Positions 6,917-14,840 of a stretch of DNA of 17,677 nucleotides are shown here, piece by piece. The position numbers and the translations under genes were made by a program. The first letter of the stretch is position 1. Every line of letters starts with the position of its first letter. Source of the DNA: Paludibacteraceae bacterium. Lineage in GTDB: Bacteria > Bacteroidota > Bacteroidia > Bacteroidales > Paludibacteraceae. The notes beneath the pieces were generated by a model. That model saw only the letters and a program-made list of their open reading frames with translations. It was not told the origin of the DNA and did not search any database. The stretch covers positions 1-17,677 of the forward strand of contig JALNVE010000024.1 in the NCBI GenBank assembly GCA_023227695.1, read 5' to 3'.

Positions 6917-7951
6917 ATGAAAATGAAAAATAAGATAATAGCTCCATTTGTTGCATTGATGGCTTTGCTCACATTCTCTTCTTGCGATAAGGATTTGGAA
7001 GTAGAGGAAGAGGATTATATGGAGAATTTTGAGATGCTATGGAAGACAGTGGACGAGAAATATTGCTTTTTTGACTATAAAAAAGACAGTATAAAAAATT
7101 GGAACACTGTTTATTATGAATATAAGGCCAAGGTTGAGAATTGTCGCAGCAAAATGGATTTGTTTTATATTTTGGGCGATATGTTGAAAGAGTTGAAAGA
7201 TGGTCATGTGAATTTATATTCATCATTTGATATTGCCCGATATGACATTCAAGGTGATTATCTTGATAATTACAACAGTAAGGTGATTAGTAGTGACCGT
7301 TATTTAGGAAGGGATTATAAAATTGCTGGAGGCTTGAAATATAAGATATTGGAAAATAATATAGGATATATCCGTTATTCGTCCTTCTCATCATCCTTCT
7401 CTGATGCTAATTTGGATTATATATTGGACTACTTCCGTAATACGGAAGGAATTGTCATTGATGTTCGTGACAATGGTGGAGGTTATGCAGATCTTGTAAA
7501 TGTTTTGGCTTCTCGTTTTACTGACAGAAAAGTTCATGTAGGCTATATGCAATATAAGAGCGGTAAGGGTCATTCTGATTTGTCTGATCCGGAACCTATT
7601 TATTTGGAGCCAGGAGACGGCCTTCATTATTATGGAAGGGTTGCGGTTTTGACCAACCGAAATTGTTATAGTGCAACGAACGATTTTGTTCAGACCATGA
7701 TGGTGTTGCCTAATGTCATTACGGTGGGCGACCGTACAGGTGGTGGTGCCGGCATGCCAATGTCCAGCGAATTGCCAAATGATTGGTACATGCGTATGTC
7801 TGTTGCTCCTTATTTAGATGTGAATATGCACTATACGGAGTTCGGAATTGATCCGGATGTTAAGGTTGATATGGATGAAAAAGATGAGCTGAATAAGATC
7901 GATACGATTATCGAGACCGCTTGTGCGTTGATTTTGAACGCTTCTTTTTAA
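6917..7951 (+). CDS. S41-family (tricorn/C-terminal-processing-like) serine peptidase lipoprotein
   Basis: 344 residues from the ATG at 6917; the in-frame GTG at 6911 adds two residues only. A lipoprotein signal peptide ends in FSSC with the lipid-bearing Cys at 23. The residues after it (DKDLEVEEED) are acidic with a Lys, like the lipoprotein export signal that sends Bacteroidota lipoproteins to the cell surface. S41 features are LKDGHVNL (93-100), the strand and loop DVRDNGGG (182-189), the nucleophile motif NCYSATNDF with Ser252, GDRTGGGAG (271-279) and GIDPDV (310-315). No separate PDZ domain is obvious, and at this length the protein is shorter than bacterial Ctp proteases. The catalytic Lys of Ctp enzymes is not evident, so the tricorn-like His/Ser/Glu chemistry is more likely. 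It lies 24 nt downstream of the DUF3316-like gene. The substrate is unknown. Confidence 0.9.
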   Translation: MKMKNKIIAPFVALMALLTFSSCDKDLEVEEEDYMENFEMLWKTVDEKYCFFDYKKDSIKNWNTVYYEYKAKVENCRSKMDLFYILGDMLKELKDGHVNLYSSFDIARYDIQGDYLDNYNSKVISSDRYLGRDYKIAGGLKYKILENNIGYIRYSSFSSSFSDANLDYILDYFRNTEGIVIDVRDNGGGYADLVNVLASRFTDRKVHVGYMQYKSGKGHSDLSDPEPIYLEPGDGLHYYGRVAVLTNRNCYSATNDFVQTMMVLPNVITVGDRTGGGAGMPMSSELPNDWYMRMSVAPYLDVNMHYTEFGIDPDVKVDMDEKDELNKIDTIIETACALILNASF

Positions 7952-7998
7952 GAAGGAGGAATCCTATTCCGTTTGGGGCTATTTTTTCAATATTATAG

Positions 7999-8027
7999 TT
8001 TGATAGTCTTCCTTTTTTGTATTTTTG
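7999..8027 (+). promoter_or_regulatory. Bacteroidota-type promoter for the DUF3109-M16 operon
   Basis: TATTTTTG at 8020-8027 matches TAnnTTTG exactly, and TTTG at 7999-8002 provides the -33 element with a slightly short 17-nt gap. The expected start near 8034 leaves a very short leader before the ATG at 8047. Confidence 0.5.
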
Positions 8028-8046
8028 CGCACTTTAAATTTTGAAT

Positions 8047-8643
8047 ATGGTTCAGATAGGAGATACGATTGTTAGTTTTGATTTGTTCGAGAAGTCTTTT
8101 CTCTGCGACTTGTCCGCATGTAAAGGACAGTGTTGTGTAGAGGGTGATGCCGGTGCTCCGTTGGAGAAAAAAGAGGTGCACATAATCAAGAAGATCCTTC
8201 CTATTATTTGGGATGATTTGTCGGAGAAGGCAAAGCAGGTCATTGATGAGCAAGGTGTCTCGACTGTTGATATAGAGGGAGATATTGTGACTCCCATCGT
8301 TAACGGTGGTGAATGCGTTTATTCCTATACAGATGCTGATGGCAATTGCAAATGTGCCATTGAAAAGGCATATCGCGAAGGCAAAATAGATTTTTACAAA
8401 CCTATCTCTTGCCATCTTTATCCTGTCCGCTTGGCAAAATATGCAGGCTATACGGCTGTCAACTTCCATTCATGGCAAGTCTGCAAGGTAGCATTTGAGT
8501 TGGGGAAGGTGAAAGGTGTTGCTGTATATAAATTTTTGAAGGAGCCGTTGATCCGTAGATTTGGTGAGGATTGGTATAAGGAGTTGGAGATCACGGCTAG
8601 AGAATTGAACGAAAACGGTTATGTTAAAATTGCCGGTAAATAA
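8047..8643 (+). CDS. Cysteine-rich DUF3109-family protein
   Basis: Cytoplasmic protein of 198 residues with no signal peptide. It carries nine cysteines: 20, 25, 29, 30, 90, 101, 103, 122 and 146. The N-terminal cluster CDLSACKGQCCVEGDAGAPL (20-39) is the hallmark of the DUF3109 family and resembles the CxxCC clusters of YkgJ-type (PF03692) metal-binding proteins. The other motifs are GGECVY, NCKCAIE and the SCHLYPVR segment (121-128). The pattern suggests an iron-sulfur or zinc site, but no function has been established that I know of. The ATG at 8047 is preferred to the TTG at 8041, which adds two residues. The M16 peptidase gene begins 6 nt after the stop codon, so the two are translated from one mRNA, driven by the promoter at 7999-8027. 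Confidence 0.88.
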   Translation: MVQIGDTIVSFDLFEKSFLCDLSACKGQCCVEGDAGAPLEKKEVHIIKKILPIIWDDLSEKAKQVIDEQGVSTVDIEGDIVTPIVNGGECVYSYTDADGNCKCAIEKAYREGKIDFYKPISCHLYPVRLAKYAGYTAVNFHSWQVCKVAFELGKVKGVAVYKFLKEPLIRRFGEDWYKELEITARELNENGYVKIAGK

Positions 8644-8649
8644 TAGGCG

Positions 8650-9876
8650 ATGGACAAGTTGATAAATACACTGACTCTAAAGAACGGAATTAGGGTTGTT
8701 CATAAACCGGACGCTAGCCCTGTATCTTATTGTGGTATCGCTATCAATGTTGGTACCAGAGACGAGGAGGATAACGAGTCTGGTATGGCTCATTTCATAG
8801 AGCACATGCTTTTCAAGGGTACGGACAAGCGTAAATCATGGCACATCCTCAATCGTTTGGAGAATGTGGGTGGCGAACTGAATGCTTACACGACCAAGGA
8901 GGAGACATTTGTCTATGCTACTGTTTTGTCTGTCGATTTTGAGCGGGCTATGGAGTTGTGTGCCAATATTGTTTTTCATTCTACCTTCCCTCAAAACGAG
9001 ATAGAGAAGGAGGTGGATGTCATTATTGATGAAATCAATTCTTATAACGATACACCATCGGAACTTATTTTCGATGATTTTGAAGATCTGATATTCTCTG
9101 GTTCTCCATTGGGTAGAAACATACTTGGCGATGCAGACAAATTGCGTACCTATCGTACTGCAGATGCATTGAGATTTGTGAAGCGTAACTATGCAACAGA
9201 CCAGATTCTGTTTTTCTCGTTAGGCAATGTTCCTTTCAAGAAAATTTCACAATGGGCTGAGCGTTATTTGGGCGATGTGCCTGAAATGCATGTGCAGAGC
9301 AAGCGTGAGAAGCCTTGTCTATATGTGCCTCAAAAAAAGGTCATAGATAAGAATACCTATCAGGCTCATGTTATTTATGGAAACAGGGCTTATGGTCTTT
9401 CTGACAACAAACGTTTAGCTTTCTATTTGTTGAATAACATACTTGGCGGACCGGGAATGAACAGTCGCCTTAATGTTGCTTTAAGGGAGAGGAGTGGTAT
9501 AGCCTATAATATTGAGTCGAATTATACCTCTTATTCAGATTCGGGTATCGTCTCCATCTATTTTGGAACCGATGTCAAGAATATGGAGAAGAGTTGTCAT
9601 ATTGTGTTGAATGAGTTGAAGAAACTCAGAAACAACCGTTTTTCGGACCTTCAGCTCTCTAAAGCGAAGAAACAACTGATTTGTCAGTTGGCCATCTCGC
9701 AGGAGAGCAAGGAGTCGTTGAGCTTAAGTCTAGGAAAGAGTTTCCTCTATTTTGATAAGTTTGAATCGTTGGACGATATTTGTAAGAGCTTGGAAGAGAT
9801 AACACCTTCTATGTTGATGGAGGTTGCCAACGAAATTTTTGAGGAAGATAACCTTTCCTTACTGAAATATCAATAA
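8650..9876 (+). CDS. M16-family zinc metallopeptidase
   Basis: 408 residues, close to the length of single-subunit-type M16B peptidases (PF00675 followed by PF05193). The inverted zinc motif HFIEH lies at 48-52, and the third zinc ligand Glu128 lies in VIIDEI, 76 residues after His52, the spacing expected for an active enzyme. The second half includes the substrate-handling features LLNNILGGPGMNSRL and the conserved arginine-tyrosine region RERSGIAYNIES. No signal peptide is visible, so it should act in the cytoplasm, probably degrading oligopeptides or processing a small protein. It follows the DUF3109 gene by 6 nt and is probably translationally coupled. A 12-bp palindrome (AAAAGATCTTTT, 9878-9889) follows the stop codon directly. 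Confidence 0.95.
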   Translation: MDKLINTLTLKNGIRVVHKPDASPVSYCGIAINVGTRDEEDNESGMAHFIEHMLFKGTDKRKSWHILNRLENVGGELNAYTTKEETFVYATVLSVDFERAMELCANIVFHSTFPQNEIEKEVDVIIDEINSYNDTPSELIFDDFEDLIFSGSPLGRNILGDADKLRTYRTADALRFVKRNYATDQILFFSLGNVPFKKISQWAERYLGDVPEMHVQSKREKPCLYVPQKKVIDKNTYQAHVIYGNRAYGLSDNKRLAFYLLNNILGGPGMNSRLNVALRERSGIAYNIESNYTSYSDSGIVSIYFGTDVKNMEKSCHIVLNELKKLRNNRFSDLQLSKAKKQLICQLAISQESKESLSLSLGKSFLYFDKFESLDDICKSLEEITPSMLMEVANEIFEEDNLSLLKYQ

Positions 9877-10267
9877 GAAAAGATCTTTTGTTTGGGCTGA
9901 TATCGGTTAAAACCAAATGGACAAATTAGTCACTTGGTTCTAATAGGTATTTTTGCTTGATCTGTTAAAATATATTTTTTATTTGTCTAAAATTCCATTC
10001 ACTGAAGAAAATCGCACGTTGGTTGAAAACCATAATTTTAATGCTAAATATTTGTTTTTGTGTGTCTTTACCTTGAAATAAAAGTTGCATCTTTGTCTGA
10101 AGCAATAGGTTTATGGTATGATTTTTGTGTATTCTTTTTAAGAAAAACCATGGAATTTTAAGTAAAAAAGCTTAAATTTGAAATGTTTGATTGATGTGAT
10201 GGCGATTTCCGTTTCCGTATTTATTTACGCCATAAAAAGAGTACTATAAACCGCAAATTTTATTGTT
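9877..10267 (+). other. 391-nt gene-free leader region upstream of the adhesin-like gene
   Basis: I see no convincing gene here. It holds a palindrome at 9878-9889 and an imperfect hairpin at 9911-9939. Several -7-like boxes are spread over it: TATTTTTG at 9948-9955 (perfect, but with no good -33), AATATTTG at 10047-10054 and CATCTTTG at 10088-10095 (one mismatch each). There is a 6-bp inverted repeat ATGGCG (10199-10204)/CGCCAT (10228-10233), just 35 nt before the start codon. A long, structured leader and alternative starts are possible for the large surface protein downstream. Confidence 0.5.
9911..9939 (+). terminator. Imperfect hairpin after the M16 gene, possible terminator
   Basis: AACCAA (9911-9916) pairs with TTGGTT (9934-9939), TG with CA, and AC with GT near the loop, with one mismatch and one bulged G. 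The T-rich stretch TATTTTTG follows at 9948, a little too far for a classic intrinsic terminator. The same stretch reads as a perfect -7 box, so the site could instead belong to the next promoter. Confidence 0.35.
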
Positions 10268-13200
10268 ATGTCCTTAATTTTTAAAGGTTGTAATGCAAGG
10301 TGTCGTTGGTCTTTGCTTACTGTTTCAATTTTTGTAATAGGGAATGTGTTTTCTCAGAAGAATTTGGATACTCCTAATTTGAGTTTTGAGAGTGGAAATC
10401 TTCAATACTGGGAACAATATGTCGGTGGTATCTATTTGGATAATACTGACAGTTTATATAAGTATGAACCTTGGGTTCAAACAACGAATACTCCTCAGAT
10501 TCAAATTATGAACGGTTTTGCCACAAGCCAAGACCCTGTCATTAGTTGTTGGGATTTTCCTACCAACCCAGACGGTCTTACCACCGTCAGAATCGGTTCT
10601 ACTGCCAAGGCAGAAAATGATAGACTTGGAAATACTGCCATGGCTGAGAAGTTGGTATATAAATTTACCGTTACAGAAAATACAACCTTGTTCTCATATC
10701 GTTTTGCGGCTGTATTGCATTGTCCTGAATTAGTTACGCATTCCGTTTCCGACCACGTTGGAGAACAGCTGCCTACTTTCAATCTTTCCATTGATATGTA
10801 TGATCCGTCTACAGGACTCAACTCCAAATTGCCATGCGGTGAGTTTTCTGTGAATGCGGATGCTAATAACTCTCTCTCCTTGGAATTGGTTTCTGAACAA
10901 CCTAATACAACCTGTAGAGGTTCAATAGCAACAAATCAGATTACGGAGTTTGCATTCAGACGATGGACTTCTGGTGGATTTGATTTGTCTAAACATATAG
11001 GTAAAGAGGTAACTATTACGGTTGTTACTCACGACTGTCTCCGATTGTCTAATGGTGTAATCGGTCCAGGTTCTCACCGTGCATACGGTTATTTTTGGGC
11101 AGAGACCAGTAAGTTGGAATTATTAGTTAAGAACTGCGGTTTGGAGGATGCAGAAATTATGGCACCGCCAGGATTTACTTCTTATGAATGGAGCCGTTCT
11201 GATGGTTATGCTGTACAAACAGACCCAGCAGATCCTTCTAAGGCTATTATTCCTGTTGAAATGATCAACGCGGGTGTTACATACTCGTGTAAGTTACAAA
11301 ATGACTATAGTTCATGTGCTCCGGTGGTATTGACCACGCAATTGGATGAAATTGGTGTGGATATCGATTTTGATATTGAGAACGATTGCGCTGGATTGGT
11401 CCGATTTACAAACAAAACAATAATGGAAGGAGACAAGATTATAGGTTATAGTTGGGACTTTGGTGACGGTTCTGTCTCTTCGTTGGAGAATCCGGAACAT
11501 CAGTATGCAGTGTCAAACGACTATGATGTTACGCTGACTGTCTTTACTGAATTGGGTTGCTCCAAATCGTTCAAGAAAAAGATAGGTGTACGTTATTTCC
11601 CTAATCTGAAAATTAGTGCAGCAGACTCTGTCTGTATAGGCGAGGAGGTGGAGATAACAGCCTTGGAGGCGTCTGTCGGTAGTAAATTCAAATGGGATAC
11701 GGGTGATACGACTCAGACCATTAAATATAAGATGACAGCATCTAAAGAGTTTAATGTGGAGGTGGAAGATGAAAATTTCTGTTCTTATACAACCTCTTAT
11801 TGGATTATAGTTAAACCGAATGCTGAATTCTTGATTCAAGGAGATAAAGAGGTTTGTCTCAACGATACGGTAAGATTGACAGCTAGGGCTTATACTGCTA
11901 ATGATAATTTGATCTATAGTTGGAATACAGGTCATCGAACAGATACCATGAGTGCCCGTCCGTTGAAAGACGGAACGGTTTATACTGTTACGGGTACTTA
12001 TAAAAATGGTTGTAGTACAACGAAGGATGTGGAGATCAAGGTAAATCCTTTGCCCGTTATCTCTCTTGACGGTAATACAGTGATTTGTAAAGGAGAAACA
12101 ACCACTTTGACAGCAGATGTGGTTTCTTCCATAGGAAATGTAACCTATATCTGGAGTGATCTTTATGAAGGAAAAACACGTGATGTAATGCCTGAAACGA
12201 CTACCTCATACCAGGTTTATGGTGTGGATGAGAAAAAGTGTCAGTCATTACCTCAAGATATAACGGTTAAAGTAAAGCCGTTACCGGAATTGACTATATT
12301 AGGAAATACAACAGTTTGTGAAGGTAAAAGTGTCCAATTGACAGTTTCGGGTGCTGGTTCCAATGTGAAATGGTATGATGGTACTGAAGGTATAACAACC
12401 ATTACCAGAACGCCAAAACAAGATACAACTTATTGGGTTGAGGGCCTTTCCAACGGATGTTCAGGTAAGGCTGAGGTGACTGTGAAGTTGTTGGATGTTC
12501 CTTATGTTTGGATCGATGCCTCTTCTCAGTCAATATGTAAAGGTGATACCGTTGTATTATATGCGAAGGGTGCAGATTCATACGTTTGGAGTGGAGGTGA
12601 GGTGACAGATTCCATTTCTGACTCTCCAATCACTACTTCAGAATATTCGGTTGTCGGAACAACAACTAATGGTGGATGTGTTGGTACGGGCTCGATTGTG
12701 ATTACAGTTAATCAGTCGCCAATGATATCAGTCTCCGGAGATAACAGTGTTTGTGATGGTGACGTTGCGAAAATTCAGGCATCAGGAGCTGAAGAGTATT
12801 TCTGGAGCAATAATGGTTATGGTGCTAATTTGTCTTTGCCAATCACTCAAAATGTGGATTTGACCGTAAGAGGTGTGGATGCTAACCAATGTGAAGGTAC
12901 GGCTACATGGACTATCAAGAAAAAAGATTTGCCTACACTTTCTTATTCCGGTGATACCGCAGTATGTCGAGGCAATTTGTTGAATATCACTGTTTCTGGT
13001 GCTAATTCATACGTATGGCATGATGGTACGCAGTCGTCTGTCTATTCTTCTTTATTGGAGGCCGATAGGGAGCTGAAAGTAAAAGGAACGATCGATGGTT
13101 GTTCTTCCTCTCTGTTGATTCCTGTCAGAATATTGTCAGTTCCATCGCTTTGGGCTTCTGGTTCAGGTATTACGGGCGTTTGTCCGGACAGTACGGCGAT

Positions 13201-14800
13201 GTTGATTGCACATGGTGCTAATAGATATCAGTGGGGCAATGGAGAGACGACAGATACGATACGTTTCGTTCCATCTATCTCTACTAATTATATGCTTTAT
13301 GGATATTCAGAAGACGAATGTGAAGCCATGATCAGCGTTCCTGTTAAGGTTAATCCACGACCTTTGGTTTATGTGAAGGGTGACAATCAGGCTTGTAAAG
13401 AGTCTACGGTTAGAATAGAGGCTTACGATGCTAATGAAGGTACCAATAATTTCATGTGGGATAATGGTAGTGTGGGTCCTGTTATTACTCCTAAGATACT
13501 TGATAATACGACATTCAAGGTGTTGGCTCAAAACCAGTTTGGTTGTATGAATACAGCTACATTTGATGTCACATTGATAAGTCCACCAGTGCTTTCATTC
13601 GATGGTAGAACTGCACTATGTTTGGGTGAGTCAACTACGATTATAGGTAGGGGAGCTTTGATGTATTCATGGGACAATGGCTCAACTCTAAGTACAGGCG
13701 GTTCCATCAATATCACACCTCAAAACAACACGGTGGTAAGGATGACTGGTAGTGATGTAGGTAATTGTCCTGCAACTATTGATATACAAATTATGGTAAT
13801 GACGCCTCCGTCTATTCATATCACAGGAGAAACGGAAGCTTGTATGGGCGATTCCATTTCAATTTATGCGTCAGGTGCCGAATCTTATAAATGGAATACG
13901 GGCGATACAACTTCTGCTATTTCATTCAGAGTTGGTTCTTCTGCCGAGTATACGGTGTCAGGAAAGAATGAGTTCGGTTGTTCTGCCAGCAAGAGTCAGA
14001 TTGTGAAGGTAAGACCTGCTCCTCATATCGAGATAGAGAAGGGTTTGCAGACGGGTTGCCAGAATTTGCCGGATACAATCCGATTGAAGGCAACTGGAGC
14101 TCAGACCTACAAATGGACAAGCGAACCTTACAATGTGAGTGTTGCTGAAAACGGATATACAGCAGATTTGTTGGCCATATTTGAGGAACCAACCACCTTG
14201 TTTGTAGAGGGTCGTGATGTGTTCGGTTGTGTTGGAACAGCACAGAAACAGCTTGATATGTTGCCTCGTCAGATGATAGATTTTGCAGTAGGTCCTTCAT
14301 TTATTGAAGAGGGTAGTTCTAATGTCCGTTTTACAGGAATCTCACCTAAAGAAAGTATATGGTTCTGGGAACCTGGTGATGGTTCGAAGGAGATTTCGGG
14401 CGTCAACACTTCCCATTATTTCAACCCTACGATGGCCGATTCGTTTGTGGTAAAAGTTCGTGCAATTGATAAATATGGCTGTGAATATATAGGACGATCT
14501 TCTGTTTATACATGGTTGGATTTCTGGGGTCCTGAGGCCTTTACTCCGAATGAAGATGAACTCAATGATACCTTTAAGTTTAGAGGTGGTGAGTACATGG
14601 ATTATTTCCATTTCATTATTTACAACAGATTGGGTGAGATAGTCTTCACAGGAAATAGTATAAACGATGAGTGGGACGGAACGCTTAACGGAGAACCATG
14701 TCCTTGGGGCGTCTACGGTTGGTCTGTAGATTATAAGAGCAACTTCATGGGTGCTAATAAGGAAGGAGAGAGACGAGGTTTCGTTTCTATCATAAGATAG
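10268..14800 (+). CDS. Giant T9SS type B surface protein with PKD and 12 Ig-like repeats
   Basis: 1,510 residues. A signal peptide (about 1-29, ending VFSQ) is followed by an N-terminal beta-sandwich-like domain (31-290) with a YRFAAVLHCPE segment, typical of large Bacteroidota surface proteins. Next come an Ig-like segment (291-360), a PKD domain (about 365-441, with YSWDFGDGS at 394-402), twelve Ig-like repeats of about 70-80 residues (446-1331) and a second PKD-like domain (about 1335-1417, FWEPGDGS). The C-terminus (1418-1510) is the type B T9SS sorting domain, also called the gliding-motility-associated or CHU_C domain: AFTPNEDELNDTFKF, IIYNRLGEIVF, NDEWDGTLNG, a final basic GERRGFVSIIR. 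It is therefore exported by T9SS and released or anchored at the cell surface. An adhesin or matrix role is inferred from architecture only; no enzyme domain is visible. The PorP/SprF gene starts 40 nt downstream. Confidence 0.93.
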   Translation: MSLIFKGCNARCRWSLLTVSIFVIGNVFSQKNLDTPNLSFESGNLQYWEQYVGGIYLDNTDSLYKYEPWVQTTNTPQIQIMNGFATSQDPVISCWDFPTNPDGLTTVRIGSTAKAENDRLGNTAMAEKLVYKFTVTENTTLFSYRFAAVLHCPELVTHSVSDHVGEQLPTFNLSIDMYDPSTGLNSKLPCGEFSVNADANNSLSLELVSEQPNTTCRGSIATNQITEFAFRRWTSGGFDLSKHIGKEVTITVVTHDCLRLSNGVIGPGSHRAYGYFWAETSKLELLVKNCGLEDAEIMAPPGFTSYEWSRSDGYAVQTDPADPSKAIIPVEMINAGVTYSCKLQNDYSSCAPVVLTTQLDEIGVDIDFDIENDCAGLVRFTNKTIMEGDKIIGYSWDFGDGSVSSLENPEHQYAVSNDYDVTLTVFTELGCSKSFKKKIGVRYFPNLKISAADSVCIGEEVEITALEASVGSKFKWDTGDTTQTIKYKMTASKEFNVEVEDENFCSYTTSYWIIVKPNAEFLIQGDKEVCLNDTVRLTARAYTANDNLIYSWNTGHRTDTMSARPLKDGTVYTVTGTYKNGCSTTKDVEIKVNPLPVISLDGNTVICKGETTTLTADVVSSIGNVTYIWSDLYEGKTRDVMPETTTSYQVYGVDEKKCQSLPQDITVKVKPLPELTILGNTTVCEGKSVQLTVSGAGSNVKWYDGTEGITTITRTPKQDTTYWVEGLSNGCSGKAEVTVKLLDVPYVWIDASSQSICKGDTVVLYAKGADSYVWSGGEVTDSISDSPITTSEYSVVGTTTNGGCVGTGSIVITVNQSPMISVSGDNSVCDGDVAKIQASGAEEYFWSNNGYGANLSLPITQNVDLTVRGVDANQCEGTATWTIKKKDLPTLSYSGDTAVCRGNLLNITVSGANSYVWHDGTQSSVYSSLLEADRELKVKGTIDGCSSSLLIPVRILSVPSLWASGSGITGVCPDSTAMLIAHGANRYQWGNGETTDTIRFVPSISTNYMLYGYSEDECEAMISVPVKVNPRPLVYVKGDNQACKESTVRIEAYDANEGTNNFMWDNGSVGPVITPKILDNTTFKVLAQNQFGCMNTATFDVTLISPPVLSFDGRTALCLGESTTIIGRGALMYSWDNGSTLSTGGSINITPQNNTVVRMTGSDVGNCPATIDIQIMVMTPPSIHITGETEACMGDSISIYASGAESYKWNTGDTTSAISFRVGSSAEYTVSGKNEFGCSASKSQIVKVRPAPHIEIEKGLQTGCQNLPDTIRLKATGAQTYKWTSEPYNVSVAENGYTADLLAIFEEPTTLFVEGRDVFGCVGTAQKQLDMLPRQMIDFAVGPSFIEEGSSNVRFTGISPKESIWFWEPGDGSKEISGVNTSHYFNPTMADSFVVKVRAIDKYGCEYIGRSSVYTWLDFWGPEAFTPNEDELNDTFKFRGGEYMDYFHFIIYNRLGEIVFTGNSINDEWDGTLNGEPCPWGVYGWSVDYKSNFMGANKEGERRGFVSIIR
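11603..14260 (+). repeat. Twelve tandem Ig-like protein repeats, each with a cysteine pair
   Basis: Protein-level repeats covering residues 446-1331. The common pattern is a first Cys in a (V/I)CxG-like motif, then a T-L-x-A/S-G-A strand, an Y-x-W-x-x-G turn and a second Cys before the end of the unit. First cysteines: 456, 530, 607, 684, 757, 829, 900, 972, 1043, 1118, 1192, 1264. Second cysteines: 505, 582, 658, 731, 804, 875, 945, 1018, 1093, 1167, 1238, 1321. The DNA is well diverged, so this is an old duplication series, not a recent expansion. Confidence 0.85.
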
Positions 14801-14840
14801 TGTGATCAATGTGAATTTGAAAACGGAAAGAGATTGTATT

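Noticed and set aside
7958..7990. GGAAT-CCT-ATTCC hairpin and T run after the S41 gene as a terminator
   Set aside because: The stem is only 5 bp and the T run begins more than 10 nt later, too weak to call.
10199..10249. A 16-codon hydrophobic ORF (MAISVSVFIYAIKRVL) just before the giant gene
   Set aside because: It could be read as a leader peptide, but it has no ribosome-binding site and coincides with an inverted repeat; chance is more likely.
11603..14260. Nucleotide-level tandem repeat array within the giant gene
   Set aside because: The repeats are clear only at the protein level; I see no near-identical DNA copies that would indicate recent expansion.
14802..14840. GTG start at 14802 for the PorP/SprF gene
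   Set aside because: It would place 13 extra residues, including charged ones, before a standard signal peptide; the ATG at 14841 fits better.
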